64,000 nt of DNA. Origin: Gerris lacustris. Taxonomy: Eukaryota; Arthropoda; Insecta; Hemiptera; Gerridae. A program made the translations under genes and the position numbers. This document shows, piece by piece, positions 44,633-56,042 of the stretch. The stretch is taken from contig OX578283.1 in assembly GCA_951217055.1 (NCBI GenBank), forward strand, positions 64,897,228 to 64,961,227. Reading direction: 5' to 3'. Positions within the stretch are counted from its first letter, which is position 1, and every line of letters starts with the position of its first letter. The notes beneath the pieces were generated by a model. The model was not told the DNA's origin. It saw only the letters and a list, made by a program, of their open reading frames with translations, and ran no database searches.

Positions 44633-45243
44633 TTGCTTCCATGAAAATGGAAGTATGGTGATACCCTCCAAAACGTAATTCCGAGATCTCTGTGAAGGAG
44701 GAGTCTTACGAACCCGGGGATATCATTAAAATCCGTTTCATATACACCTATGTCTGTGGGTACGTATGTATGTATGTAAGTACGTACTTACGTTTAAGTT
44801 ATTATTAATTTTTATTATTATTTTTATTTTATTTTATTTTTATTTATTTTTTTTTTTTTTTTATTATTATTAATAATTATTATTATTATTATTTAAGTTA
44901 TTATTACTTACTGAAGTCCGTTCAGAACTTTAAACCTTTATAACATCGCTTCAAGACATCGTATTGAGGTGCAGTTTGCGGCATTTTATAGAACTTTTGT
45001 CGGAAAAACTGATGGTGCAAACTCGAAACATCGTAGCTCGACGTTTCGAAGCTACAGTCACTTAAGCACGAAATCGGTCTGTCGACGAGAGCTTCAGTAG
45101 GCTTTATTTTATTTCAATTTCCTTTGGGTTATATATATGTGTCCTATAAGGTAGATTGTACCTATTATATTTGAGCGAAATCGGACAAGCGGTTTGGGAG
45201 ATATTAGCATTTTAGTGTTTTTACTTCCATGAAAATTGGTACA
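44633..45243 (+). repeat. repeat-like unit bounded by TTCCATGAAAAT motifs
   Basis: GCTTCCATGAAAATGGAAG (44636) and ACTTCCATGAAAATTGG (45223) bound the segment in direct orientation. It contains TATGTATGTATGTAAGTACG, a (TTA)n region near 44805-44905 and AGCGAAATCGGACAAGCGG near 45174. Confidence 0.45.
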
Positions 45244-45597
45244 TGTAAATATTGAGTTCTCTCTTGCTCACGTATTGACAACACAACATTTCAAGGTATT
45301 TATGTGTGGGATTTCCACACCGGTACTTTTGTTTAACAATAAAGAGTTTGGAAAAGATTTTCCGAGTTGAAAATTTGGCTTCTGCACTATATTTATATAT
45401 TGTCTGTTTCTTCAGCTGATCCCTTATGTTGTTATTGGATTTTCTTATTCAATAACAACAATATTGAGATATGTGACAGTTTTTAAAAAAAAAAAACATT
45501 TTCATTTATAAAGACTAACAAAATGAAAAAGAAAATCCTATATATATTTTATTGTGATATGCTAAACCACTTTTAGCCGGTTTTAATGAAAAAAAAA
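45244..45597. other. spacer, nothing recognised
   Basis: About 350 bp with a TTGTTATTG…CAATAACAA hairpin near 45430-45460 and a poly(A) run at the RepK junction. Confidence 0.4.
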
Positions 45598-46358
45598 AAA
45601 AAAAAAAAAATTGTATTAAAGCCTAAAACATTTCGAGTCAGAATCACTTAGCGCATTGTGGTTTCATATACCTACCTACATCACCATTCTACGCCCTGTC
45701 GTAAAAATCTGTCCTGAATATATATTATATACTTTATTTAAACTGTGGAAGGGTAAAAAAGCGTTTAGTATAATGTACTGAGAGGAAAACTGAGTTTCTT
45801 AGGGATCGATTATATTGGAAAACCAGACTAAAAAGTACTCAAAGTATATAAAAGCCTCCAGTGTGAAAAATATGAGGGGAAGAGAAATAAAAATTAAATA
45901 AATATAATGGCGCGAGAAAAGTACTATCATTTATGTTAAGGGGAGGTGTATATTATTACATGAAACGAAAAAGGATCGTAACATTGAGGATTTATACATT
46001 AACATGGAAGAAAGCGAGAATACAACGTACAAAAGTCACCTGAAGAAAATCCAATTTTAAAAAATAAAATATTACCCTATTTGAATTATTTTAACAAATG
46101 TGATGCACAATAATACATATTTTCTCATTATTTTTTTTATAGAAAAAGAAAATCTTTATAAGATATTTCCATCTCCTTATTGTATAAACAAGCATAAAAG
46201 GGAATATTAAAATAATAGAGTAACGATGCAATAAAACTAAAAGACATAAAACAATGGTTTAGAGGCACGTCATATAAAATAAACAGAATCCTATAGAATT
46301 TAAGAGAGAATAAAAGATTTTAGAGTATGTATGTTCTAATATGTGAAATTTAATTATA
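45598..46358 (-). repeat. RepK repeat, copy 2 (inverted)
   Basis: It is the inverse of 8441-9210, with similarity over the whole length. It is flanked by poly(A) on the left and by (TA)n on the right, the same relative end as in copy 1. The two copies are about 36 kb apart. Confidence 0.8.
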
Positions 46359-46362
46359 TCCA

Positions 46363-46365
<3 letters not shown>

Positions 46366-46452
<87 letters not shown>

Positions 46453-46462
46453 ATATATATAT

Positions 46463-46521
<59 letters not shown>

Positions 46522-46545
46522 ATATGTGAGTGTGTGTGTGTGTGT
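46366..46545. repeat. (TA)n with terminal (GT)n
   Basis: About 155 bp of TA units with rare interruptions followed by GTGTGTGTG. Ile-Tyr frames on both strands (46343-46648) are artefacts. Confidence 0.95.
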
Positions 46546-47817
46546 ATGCAGTGAAATTATAATTATACCCCCAGGCAAAAACATGATATGAGATTATGAG
46601 ATTTATCGTTATATTTTGGGTGCTTCTTAAAAAAACGATGTAATACAATTTTTATTTTCTCTTTAAATAAAGATCTCTACAAGAAAAAAAATGGTTCAAG
46701 TAGTGAGTTTAAAGACCTATAAAACCATATATGTCGCATTGTCACTGATTTGTAGAATATCGTGTGTAGTATATTGTTTTGATTTATTTATTTTACAAAA
46801 AGAATCATACTGCCAAAGTTCTGTTCTAATATATCTGATTACTTTTTGTATTTGTCTGTTATCCCCCCTGTTTTTTTTTTTAAACTTCATAAAACATTAA
46901 TTTCCAACTTATACCATTAATTTTATTAATGGGTACTAAAACTTTCCTGAGCCATTGGTGCATAATTTAATGCTAAGTTACCCAACTTGATCTCCTCTTC
47001 GCTTGTACACAATACATATACAAACGGGGCTGCCCTTTTCGAACATGCAGTCTTTAGAAGTTACCGTTTTTAGAAGTAGATTCGAAAGTTTATAATATTC
47101 TTGCACGTTGTGAAGATAACGCGGTCGGGTTTAAATGGGCTCCTAATTTGAAGGGCCAAAGGAATGCTTTTTAGAGGGTAAGTTGGAATCTGGCCCTTGG
47201 ATGCCAAGAGCTATATGGGCCCTTCTTGGCCCTTCTTCCTTTACGTTCCTCAATGCACGCTTTCCTCGCTTGAGTTCCAGCCGTTCTTTACCTCTTTTAA
47301 TAATACCTTGACGTCATATCAGGAGGAAAAAAAAAATTAAATGAAAAACTCCGAAATTAAATATTATCCGCAGCACGCCCTTCTTAATAACTCCGTCGCC
47401 TTCAGAATACAAAATTGATAGATTTAATAAATTATTTATAGTGCTTTTCTATTCTTCACCTAACACGTAATATTTTTAACTCTCTAAAACTCTAAACCAT
47501 GAAATGGTGGTTCTACCGTCGATTAATTATTAAATTTACATTAAAAATTCCATTATTATCCATCACAAAATGAATTACTATTTTTGAATAGTTGAACCAT
47601 CCATTGATAAATGTCGTAAATTCGTTCATTTCTTTTAAAGATTGCGAGTTCAAACCCCTTTAACTAGAAATATGTTTATCACACTAAATTACATAACATC
47701 ATGAATTTGACATGTTAATGGTGTGGGTCTATCTAAATTCCCCAATATTTTTGTAGGTTAATATATTTCCCGATGGTTTCATTATAAAATCTAGCAATTC
47801 AAGTAAAAAAAGAAATA
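46546..47817. other. 1.27-kb stretch, nothing recognised
   Basis: No RNA motif or repeat is recognised. Part of it (46980-47300) is less AT-rich with GGGCCCTTCTTGGCCCTTC-like sequence, but no frame there is sustained. The 69-residue frame at 46691-46900 is Ile/Cys/Phe-rich and unsupported. Confidence 0.4.
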
Positions 47818-48389
47818 GTCGAGGAGATAGCCTGCAAAAAAGTGTGTTACTAACATCAAGCTAGAATTTCGTATAAGTCAATCTTTTAGCCCCTTTTAAG
47901 AATATGTGGTCGGCTAAGTTCGTCTGCGGGACATAGCTTGGCAATAGGCGTTTGAAAAAACAAACCTGTGGAGAGCGGCCATGTCTCACCAATTATGGTG
48001 GACAATGTGATTTTCATGATCCTGAGTACAGAATTAGTAGACCGGAAATCAAGTTGATGTTATTCTGTCCCTTGACAGGTGACCACGTTGATTTTTATTA
48101 ATATTTGAATAACTAACTTATCAAGTGTGAAAATAACATCGACTTGATTTTTTTGTCTACTAACTAATTCTGTACTCAGGATCATAAAAATCATACTGTC
48201 CACCACAATTGGCGGGACATGACCGCTCTCCACAATTTTTTTTTTTTTTTCAAATGCCTATTACCAAGTTATGTCCCGCAGACGAATCTAGCCGACCACA
48301 TATTCTTAAAATTCGCTAAAAGATTAACTTGTATACAAAATTCTAGCTTGATGTTAGTCAGACACTTTTTTTCACGCTATCTCCTGGAC
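47818..48389. mobile_element. 572-bp foldback element
   Basis: The left end AGTCGAGGAGATAGC and the right end GCTATCTCCTGGACT are inverted. The arms pair through CTAACATCAAGCTAGAATTT, GTGGTCGGCTA, GGAGAGCGGCCATG and GATCCTGAGTACAGAATTAG towards a centre near 48105. TA flanks both ends, compatible with a Tc1/mariner-type target. No coding region is present. Confidence 0.8.
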
Positions 48390-49103
48390 TAAAAGGGTTA
48401 TTCGTAAATTTCCTCTACATCGTTAAATTGACATGTCTGACGGACGCCACATCCAAATAGCCCCAATTCTCACAATTTCCAAAGATAAAAAAGTTGGGGG
48501 TTATACCACTCACGAAGTATCAGACGAGTATTTTTTTATTTCAAAATTTTCGGTCGGTGCCGAGGACTATTCCTTGAAATTTCAAGTATTTATTATTTTA
48601 TTTTGGTGATTTTATTTTTACTTTTCCCCATTCTTAATGCTTGTATTAACTCGATTTCCTCACATTTTAACCTTCCTATTTCCATTAAAATTTTGAATCT
48701 ATCCAACATGGTTTAATTTATCGTAGTTTTAAAATCAATATCCCAATTCTCCGGCTGCTGCCTACTCATGCGTTCTCTATCCCACGTCATTAATTGCTCT
48801 TAAAAGCATGGAACAATTTTTCAGCACATCTTTTTTCCTCTCAACGTATTTTTAATTCCTTTCTATCAGGATTGAATAAGAGAGGATTGCAGGCTTTTCC
48901 TTTTACCATTGTGCTCGATGAGTTTCTCTCTCCGCTGTGGAAAGGGGAAATCTTTCTTTTATTCAGTCGGGGGGGGGGGGGGGGGGATTACGTGAAGAGT
49001 TTGTCTTAATAACTTTCCACTGTTGACTCCCAATCCCCTTGCTCTAAATATAGCAAAAACATCGGTTATTGGAATTAATCTGGTTCGAGTTTTACTGCAA
49101 AAT
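48390..49103. other. spacer with long G-run
   Basis: About 710 bp including a G-run of 18 at 48969-48986. A 71-residue frame at 48794-49009 (LFSSQRIFNSFLSGLNKRGL) ends in that run; I do not recognise it. Confidence 0.4.
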
Positions 49104-49505
49104 GCTTAATAACTCGACTAACTTAGTCACCAATATTTAATAACTCGACTAACTAAGTCATCAATACTTAATAACTCGACTCACAACGTCACCAATACTT
49201 AGTAACTCGACTAACTACGTCACCAATACTTAATAACTCGACTAACTACGTCACCAATACTTAATAACTCGACTAACTACGTCACCAATACTTAATAATT
49301 CGACTAACTACGTCACCAATACTTAATAACTCGACTAACTACGTCACCAATACTTAATAACTCGACTAACTACGTCACCAATACTTAATAATTCGACTAA
49401 CTACGTCACCAATGCTTAATAACTCGACTAACTACGTCACAAACACTTAATAACTCGACTAACTACGTCACAAATACTTAATAACTCAACTAACTATGTC
49501 ACCAA
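49104..49505 (+). repeat. 31-bp tandem array, 13 units
   Basis: The unit is TTAATAACTCGACTAACTAC plus GTCACCAATAC. The first two units (CTTAGTC, CTAAGTC) and the last (CTATGTC) are diverged while central units are near-identical, the usual pattern for unequal exchange. Confidence 0.95.
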
Positions 49506-49680
49506 GTGAACTAAGTACTTAACTATAAATTTGTTTACAAAAATAAACTTAGTAGAAAAATGCATTATATTATTCACTAATCCAAAATTAATCTATGCTC
49601 AACACCATAGAAAATGTTTCTAATTGAAGCAGCGAAACGTCAGATTACTTATGAACTTTCATATACAGTTTAAAAGAAAA

Positions 49681-50290
49681 TAGTCTGCCAATTAGTGTGG
49701 CACATAGCTTTCAGATGTCATGAAACTACAAAATAGCCATATAGAGGAAAATCAGCGCTACGAATATTTTGGTTTTTTGCATGTATCTATGCTTTAGGAT
49801 AAGTAAATTTTTAAAAAAAGAAAGAAAGAAAGAAAGGAGTGTTCTGAACGAAGAATTTGATGCTCTTCAACTTCAGTTATTTGGCATTTTTCTTTTGGAA
49901 TAACCGTTTTTGAGTTACTGACGTAGGAAACTGAGCATAGCACTTTCCATTTAAAATAATTGACAGCCGATTCTGACCAAACCTCTGTACTAAATTTACT
50001 GTCTGTATTCGACGCAGAATTTAATGTTCTTTAATTTTTATAAGATTACAATTTTCTTTTCGATGCACCTTTCAGATGTTATAAGCCAAATACTGAAAAA
50101 GGTTTCTAAATTTCGCGGTTTTTTGGCTCCCAAAAGTTAAGCTCACCTCACAAATAATCGGAAACTTATATTACTCTTATTTGGGATGCCCAAAATGTAT
50201 TAAAACCATTTTCAGCTTCGTCTAATTTAATCGGAGGCACGGCTTTTTTGGGACTAATTTGACTGGGCTACTGTAAATGTAGTCATGAAT
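49681..50290 (+). repeat. RepA 5' stub fused to an unclassified repeat-like segment
   Basis: AGTCTGCCAATTAGTGTGGC and ACATAGCTTTCAG (49681-49713) is the RepA start. Similarity then stops. The following ~570 bp contains (GAAA)n at 49817 and phrases such as AACCGTTTTTGAGTTACTG typical of interspersed repeats. No second copy occurs in this window. Confidence 0.45.
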
Positions 50291-50797
50291 ATTGAATTTT
50301 ATCGAGTAAGCTAGCTTACTGCTTACAGTAAACGCAATACAATATATTTGCTTGTCTCATCTTATAGAATATTCTATTTTATTTTACGAGAATTGTGTTC
50401 ATGATTTATTTATTTCATTGCACTCTCAACAGAGTAATAAATCAAAATAGAGTAAACCATTCACATATAATATTTATATAAATTGAATGAGATTTTTATA
50501 TTTTATAATACAAAATAAAATGAAAATTCTGAACATTTGTTCGCATATATTATTTAAATCTTTTAGTATCAGCCACGATAATTTTTATAATTAGATTTAA
50601 TTTTTACTTTTTTAAAAAAAATATATTTTCTTGAAATACCCTTCCATAGCTGTGATTAAATTTTAATTTATTTTCGTGAACGAAAGATAAAATTATTGAT
50701 TTATTTAAAATGTTAGACTTTTCGCAAAGATAAAACAGAGAAATCTTTAAACGTTTGTTCGAGTATAGTTTTGATCAACTCAAGGCTTTTTTTTATT
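50291..50797. other. AT-rich spacer, nothing recognised
   Basis: About 500 bp with no supported features. Confidence 0.45.
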
Positions 50798-51556
50798 AGG
50801 GTTTCGAGGTCATCCTACAAACCCTTATGCTTTTGGTAGTTCGTCCGTCCGTCCGTCGCATCTTGGAGTATATCTCCCGACCTACTGAAGCTATAGACTT
50901 GAAATTTGTTATACAAGTTAAACTTTTTTGCCCAAAAACAGAAAAACTATTGCGGACTTAAACACTCAAAATTTCTGCGATCTGCGATAAATTGAAAATA
51001 GATCGCCATATTTTATATTTTTTGTAATTTTCAAGTTAGGTATCATTTTAAAGCTATGAAAATGTTGATCTATACAAATATATATCGCGTTTCCAAAATG
51101 GCGGCCATTTTACCCCCGAAAAGATTAAAACAAACACGAAATGTACACTAACCCTCCCCCTACCCTGCACTATCCCATAGGATAGGTCCTAAAAATAAGG
51201 CAAAAATACATAAATATACATCTCTGTGGTCCAATGATATTTCCAGGAGTTGATATAAAAATGTCAAATTTTAGGGGGCCGTAACTATGGAGCCCCAAAA
51301 TTTTTATTATTTGAAAATTTGAAGTTGGGTATCATTTTAATGGTATTGAAATTTGGTTCACAACATAATATCGTGTTTTTAAAATGGTGGCCATTTTACC
51401 CCTAAAAAAACAAATTAGTGCATACCGAAAATACAAAAGGATAATGCACACCTTACTTCTTAAAAGTGAAACTTTTTATTCATATTTTAGTTTAAAAAAA
51501 AATAAAAAAATAATAATAATAATGTATTTATAAATTCTTATGACCGAAGAAACCCT
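50798..51556 (+). mobile_element. RepQ element (AGGGTTTCGAGGTCAT termini)
   Basis: AGGGTTTCGAGGTCAT at 50798 is answered by ATGACCGAAGAAACCCT ending at 51556. A ~120-bp block with CAAGTTAGGTATCATTTTAA and AAAATGGCGGCCATTTTACC is present twice (about 51030-51125 and 51310-51405). It contains GTCCGTCCGTCCGTCG near 50846. No transposase is present. Confidence 0.65.
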
Positions 51557-52324
51557 TTTAGTAACTTGCTGTCAAGTACTTGACGGGATTTTTATAAGTA
51601 ATTATTTGTTTACATTGCTAAAAGGTTGGATAATTTAAAAAAATTAAATTGTTTAAAATATATTAATGGCTATTATATTCATACAGTGTTACTATTACTT
51701 AATATTGAATTTAAAAATTTTCAGTTCCATTTTCTTCCAGATCTAGTCTGCTAGTTAAAAGAACTGGTTTGGAAAATAGAAAGTAGATTTTCCTAAAAAT
51801 GTTTTCTCTCGTCATAATCAATTAGGGTAATGTATTATGGGTAATGTGTATCCCATATTTTACTAACACTGTTAATTAGAATAATAGTTCATAACCTAAT
51901 ACATTGCTTTACCTTTATACGAGCCGTTAAGCCCGTCATTTTTTAAAAAAAGAAAAATTAAGTAAATTAATTTAGATAAGTTATTATATCTATTTGAAGA
52001 CAAAAAAAAAAAATCAAACCTTAACAAATATTTATTTTAATGGGATAAATGTGGTTGCCTTAGCTTAGCAATAACAAATCATTTCGAGGTGCGTCGTCGG
52101 GACACTACTCGATTATACAAATGATAACATTTATAAATCTATCCCTTATAAGCACAGTTAGATGAGGAAAATATCTCTTTTAATCTCTCTCTTAATGCTA
52201 AATAGTTATTAGGAAATAAGTATTCATTATAAATATTTTAATTATATCGATAACATTTTTGAATTTCAACGGATGAAATTTCAGTTTTATCCCCACTTAA
52301 TCTATGCATAAATTTAAAATTTTG
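51557..52324. other. AT-rich spacer, nothing recognised
   Basis: About 770 bp with no supported frame or repeat. Confidence 0.45.
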
Positions 52325-52520
52325 TCTGTGCTCCACGAGTCCGACTTTATAGGCGTAAAACTGGGTAAACGAAATTGATTATTTTTTAGAGGTGAGCGCA
52401 AACATGTTGAGGGTCATGTTGTAGGCTTGGATTCATCGAAAAATATTGAATAGAAACAAAGGTAATAAAAATATTAAAACGTTAAAAAATAAATCTAAGA
52501 AATTAGGTTGACACTAGATA
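52325..52520 (+). repeat. RepZ fragment
   Basis: GTCCGACTTTATAGGCGTAAA, TAGAGGTGAGCGCAAACAT and TATTGAATAGAAACAAAGGT match the first half of RepZ at 59700-59880. Confidence 0.65.
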
Positions 52521-52880
52521 AAGTGTAGTGGATAGCGGACAAGCAAGTAAAAAGAACGATGAAAGAAAGTAAGAAGTAAACGGAAAATAAATTGTACATA
52601 CTACCTTTAAGTGTAATAAACATTATCTAAATGCAGAGAAATTGATGAAAATCAGACGATTCAAAAAAATTTCAATTTCAATTCAAAGATTTCAATTTAG
52701 TGTAATCTTCTAGTCAGCCAGCTGGAGAATGACCCTAGGAGGAGTAGAAATATCGCTAAAGGGAGCGTATTATTTTTCCTTAACCCTGGAATGCTAATGG
52801 CAGTCAAATCGACGAGCACAGTTTGAACTTTAACCTTCTATGCTCGTATACGATGGATAATTAATTGGTCGTCGAATGAG

Positions 52881-53040
52881 CCTGAGAAATTGGCCTAGGG
52901 GTAAGGGGCAACGGGCCTAGGATAATTGGCCTTGGACCAGAGACCAGTGGCCGATAACCTGGGGCCTGGAGCATTTAGCAAAGGGTCTAGGGCTTTTGGC
53001 CTAGGGCTTTTGGCCTGGGGCATGAGACCTGGTGCATTAA
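52881..53040 (+). repeat. GGCCTRGGGC degenerate minisatellite
   Basis: Repeated GGCCTAGGG/GGCCTGGGG phrases resemble the array at 23890-24800. A 69-residue frame (52926-53135) is produced by it. Confidence 0.6.
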
Positions 53041-53511
53041 TGTTAACTCAATTTCAGATTATTCTAATGTTCTTACAAACTTATTTGTCACCACATGTTT
53101 GTATATCTCACTTAATGATTTATTTGAGTTATTAATAGTTTTCTCTTTATAAAAGAGTAGTTTCAACCCAAAAAAAAATGTATTTTCTGCATATGTTAGT
53201 CGAATCGATGAAGGTTTAGTAATACCAGCCATCCAATTACCATTATCATTCCAGGTTTAAAGCGAAATAACAATTAAATTAAACAATACAAGGAACCAAC
53301 TAGTCCCCTTTCTAGTTATATAAAGTGACAAAACCCACTGATTCACTAATATGCATTATATAAATATAAATGTATTCACAATACTGGATAATACAGGTAA
53401 TATAGTATGCACATATAGATAATCTCTCAGACTGTATAAATCTTAACGGTTCAATTCCATTATCTATTGATTTACTTAAGTTCCCCGTAATCAGCTGTTC
53501 CAATGTCTATC
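53041..53511. other. spacer, nothing recognised
   Basis: About 470 bp with no supported features. Confidence 0.45.
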
Positions 53512-54245
53512 GAGTCCAAAACAGTAAATTTTGATGAAATCTGTAAGTGGTCTTACGTCTTAAATTATTATCAAATTAGTTATACCCTCTATTGGTAAAT
53601 AGAGATTCTACTATCAATTTCTAATCACTAGTTTAATTTTAAGACTAGTTTAATGATTGCAAAAAAATGTGTCTCACAAATGTAATACAATCATAACACT
53701 TAAGAGCCCAAAGTTAATATTGAGTCCAAAACAGTAAATACTGAAGAAATGTCTGTATAATATGTGATCTTTCATCTACCCTCTATGGGCTAGTAGAGAT
53801 TCTACTATCAATTTCTAAACAATAGCTTAATAACTGTAATGATTGCAATAAAATTTTATATTTAATACAATCATAACACTATAAAGCTCAAGGTTTTATT
53901 GAGTTCAAAACAGTAAATTCTGAAGAAATGTCTGTATAATATGTGATCTTCCATCTACCCTCTATATGTGTCAGTAGGGATTTTACTATCAATTTATAAC
54001 AATAGCTTAATTACTCTGACTGCAATAAAATGTATTATTAAAATTTAATTCAATCTTAACACTATATAGCCAAAAAAAGAGTTACTGAGTCCAAAAAAGA
54101 AATTTTTTAGAAATGTCTATGCGTGGCCTTCCATCAACCCTCCAAGGGGGAGAATAGAGATCAGGGGTAGGGGGTCAGTAGAGATTCTAATATTGATTTC
54201 TAATCACTTGCTTATTAACTAGAATGATTTCAAATAACCCATTAG
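53512..54245 (+). repeat. diverged tandem array of four 180-210-bp units
   Basis: Units begin at 53512, 53722, 53901 and 54087, each with GAGTCCAAAACAG or a close variant. Each carries TACCCTCTAT, AGAGATTCTACTATCAATTT and TAATGATTGCA-like blocks. Divergence indicates an old array. Confidence 0.85.
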
Positions 54246-54376
54246 TGCCCAGCGCAGCCTTATGGTATCACTAAACTGCTATTTACATTTATTTGTTTAT
54301 TATGATTATTATTTAACCGAGGGCGTTTATTTAAATCATTACCAATTCCGGAAGGTTTATTTTATGTCACCCCCTT

Positions 54377-54438
54377 GACAAGAGCAAAATCTTTGATATT
54401 GTTTTTATGGAGTGATATAGTTTTATGGGAGTGCATTT

Positions 54439-54502
<64 letters not shown>

Positions 54503-54558
54503 GTCAAAACTCAATATCAAATTATTTATAGTTTTTGTCGAAGATTTTGCTCTTGTCA
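54377..54558. mobile_element. short inverted-terminus element containing (TA)n
   Basis: GACAAGAGCAAAATCTT at 54377 is perfectly inverted at 54542-54558, with weaker inversion further in. The interior is largely a (TA)n run at 54437-54500. It overlaps the 3' end of the minus-strand open frame. Confidence 0.55.
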
Positions 54559-54893
54559 ATTCTTCTTATCTCAAGTTTAATTAAAGAAAAGTTGATATAT
54601 TTTTTGTTTGGTTGGTAGCATCTTGGAAGGCCATTAAGTTGCTTTGTCTTTGGGTGTCCAGTGCAGATGCTCTTGCCTAACTTGAGTCCTAAGTTTAGTG
54701 AAGAGAAAACTTCTTGCAAAGTGGCCATTTTGTCAACAACTGTTGTATGCCTGTGTACCATCTCTGTACAGGCCTTTCTCAAACAGCTAAGTCCTTTATA
54801 AGTAGGCCTTTCTTGATCCTGTTTTGCTTCAAGTAATTTAATCGGCTTATTATTTCCTTTTAAGGTGCTTATGATTTTTCGTTTTTGAAGGCA
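54522..54893 (-). CDS. possible coding sequence or pseudogene, unknown protein
   Basis: The minus strand is open for 123 codons from 54893 (after TAA at 54896-54894) to TAA at 54524-54522. In-frame ATG codons occur only internally (about 54758). The composition is protein-like: PIKLLEAKQDQERPTYKGLS, then CTEMVHRHTTVVDKMATLQE, VFSSLNLGLKLGKSICTG and HPKTKQLNGLPRCYQPN. The last ~15 residues fall in an inverted-repeat element and are probably not original. A better start, MPSKTKNHKHLKRK, lies at 54894 in another frame, so a one-base shift near 54855 may have broken a small basic protein. No splice sites or family are recognised. It could be a retrocopy, an exon or a transposon ORF. Confidence 0.35.
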   Translation of the reverse strand, partial: CLQKRKIISTLKGNNKPIKLLEAKQDQERPTYKGLSCLRKACTEMVHRHTTVVDKMATLQEVFSSLNLGLKLGKSICTGHPKTKQLNGLPRCYQPNKKYINFSLIKLEIRRIDKSKIFDKNYK

Positions 54894-55015
54894 TTATTAT
54901 TTCAAAATTATTTTTGAATGTCATAATTCAGAAATTGTTTAATAAAGCTAGTGAATGAGGTGGTGGAAATTGTTTGTTAAATCACTCAGGTAGAGTGGTT
55001 GGGATAAGAGAGTAC

Positions 55016-55503
55016 AGTTTAGGGTTAGGACATCGATGTCGATGTATCGAAAACATCGATGTATCGGATTTAAAAACATCGATGATGATCTTTCGATGTA
55101 TCGGACAACATCGATGTATCGGATTTAAAAACATCGATGATGATCTTTCGATGTATCGGACAACATCGATGTATCGGACAACATCGATGTATCGGACAAC
55201 ATCGATGTATCGGACAACATCGATGTATCGGACAACATCGATGTTTTCCCGAAACATCGAAAAGATCGATGTGATCGATGTATAGGACCCCAAAAAATGT
55301 CGACAACGATTATAGGGAACGAGAACGAGGGAATTTTTTTAAACCGGACCTTTTTTTTTGCTCGTCGGGTTGGTGGACCGATGTCGAAGTATCGAAAACA
55401 TCGATGTTTTCTTTCGATGTCTTGGCTAACATCGATGTTCGTTCTTTCAATGTCGATGTATCGAAAACATCGATGTTTACCTATCGATGTCCCAACCCTT
55501 ACA
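55016..55503. mobile_element. ATCGATGT-rich element with inverted ends
   Basis: The left end TTTAGGGTTAGGACATCGATG and the right end CATCGATGTCCCAACCC… (read inverted as GGGTTGGGACATCGAT) bound the region. I count 16 ATCGAT sites, including an 18-bp array CATCGATGTATCGGACAA at about 55160-55240. Six-frame translation gives several 78-143-residue His-Arg-Cys/Ile-Asp-Val frames, all artefacts of the palindromic repeat. Confidence 0.75.
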
Positions 55504-55979
55504 GTTACAACTGAAGGGATAAGAAGGTCAATAACTCGTCCTAGAATATTTGTCATTCTGCGCCAACATATCAGTGGTAGGGACGAGGAAGTACAGTTCC
55601 CTCCTACAGGGAGAAGGGGGCTGCAGCTCTTCCTAGAATAGTTTTGTTATTCTACGCCAAGTTATTAGTATTAGGGATGACGGAGTGCATCAGTTTCAAA
55701 AAGGCTGTATCTAGTGAATGAAGCTTAAAATAGTGGGTAGAATTCAATAAACAATAATAATTAAAAAAATCATACCCAAAGCTGAAATCGAGAAATAAGT
55801 GTCATCTCAAAATTTGTCCCTAAAAAAATTTACATATCTTGAAAACATAATCATTTCTCTAATAAAAAATCCGACTATTCTGATTCAAAAATTCCTTTTT
55901 GAAGTAGCATTTAAATGTGAGTCTAATAATGTAAAAGGGTGATTAGACGATCCGATATGGTCTCCCCAAGTCGGGTCAT
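55504..55979. other. spacer with two imperfect ~100-bp repeats
   Basis: CCTAGAATATTTGTCATTCTGCG (55540) and CCTAGAATAGTTTTGTTATTCTACG (55632) open two similar units, each followed by AGTGGTAGGGACGAGG- or AGTATTAGGGATGACGG-type sequence. The remainder is unremarkable. Confidence 0.45.
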
Positions 55980-56042
55980 CCCTTCCCCCCCCCCCCCTCC
56001 CCCCGAAAAACATTCAAACAGGGTCTTGGTCCCTTTTTGAAG

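Noticed and set aside
46343..46648. Ile-Tyr-rich frames on both strands, and similar frames at 9901-10329 and 40384-40848
   Set aside because: All are translations of (TA)n runs.
48794..49009. 71-residue frame ending in a glycine run
   Set aside because: The end is a G homopolymer, and no splice sites or similarity support it.
54974..55641. Six frames of 78-143 residues over the ATCGATGT region
   Set aside because: Palindromic repeats produce similar peptides on both strands; none has a sequence outside the repeat supporting coding.
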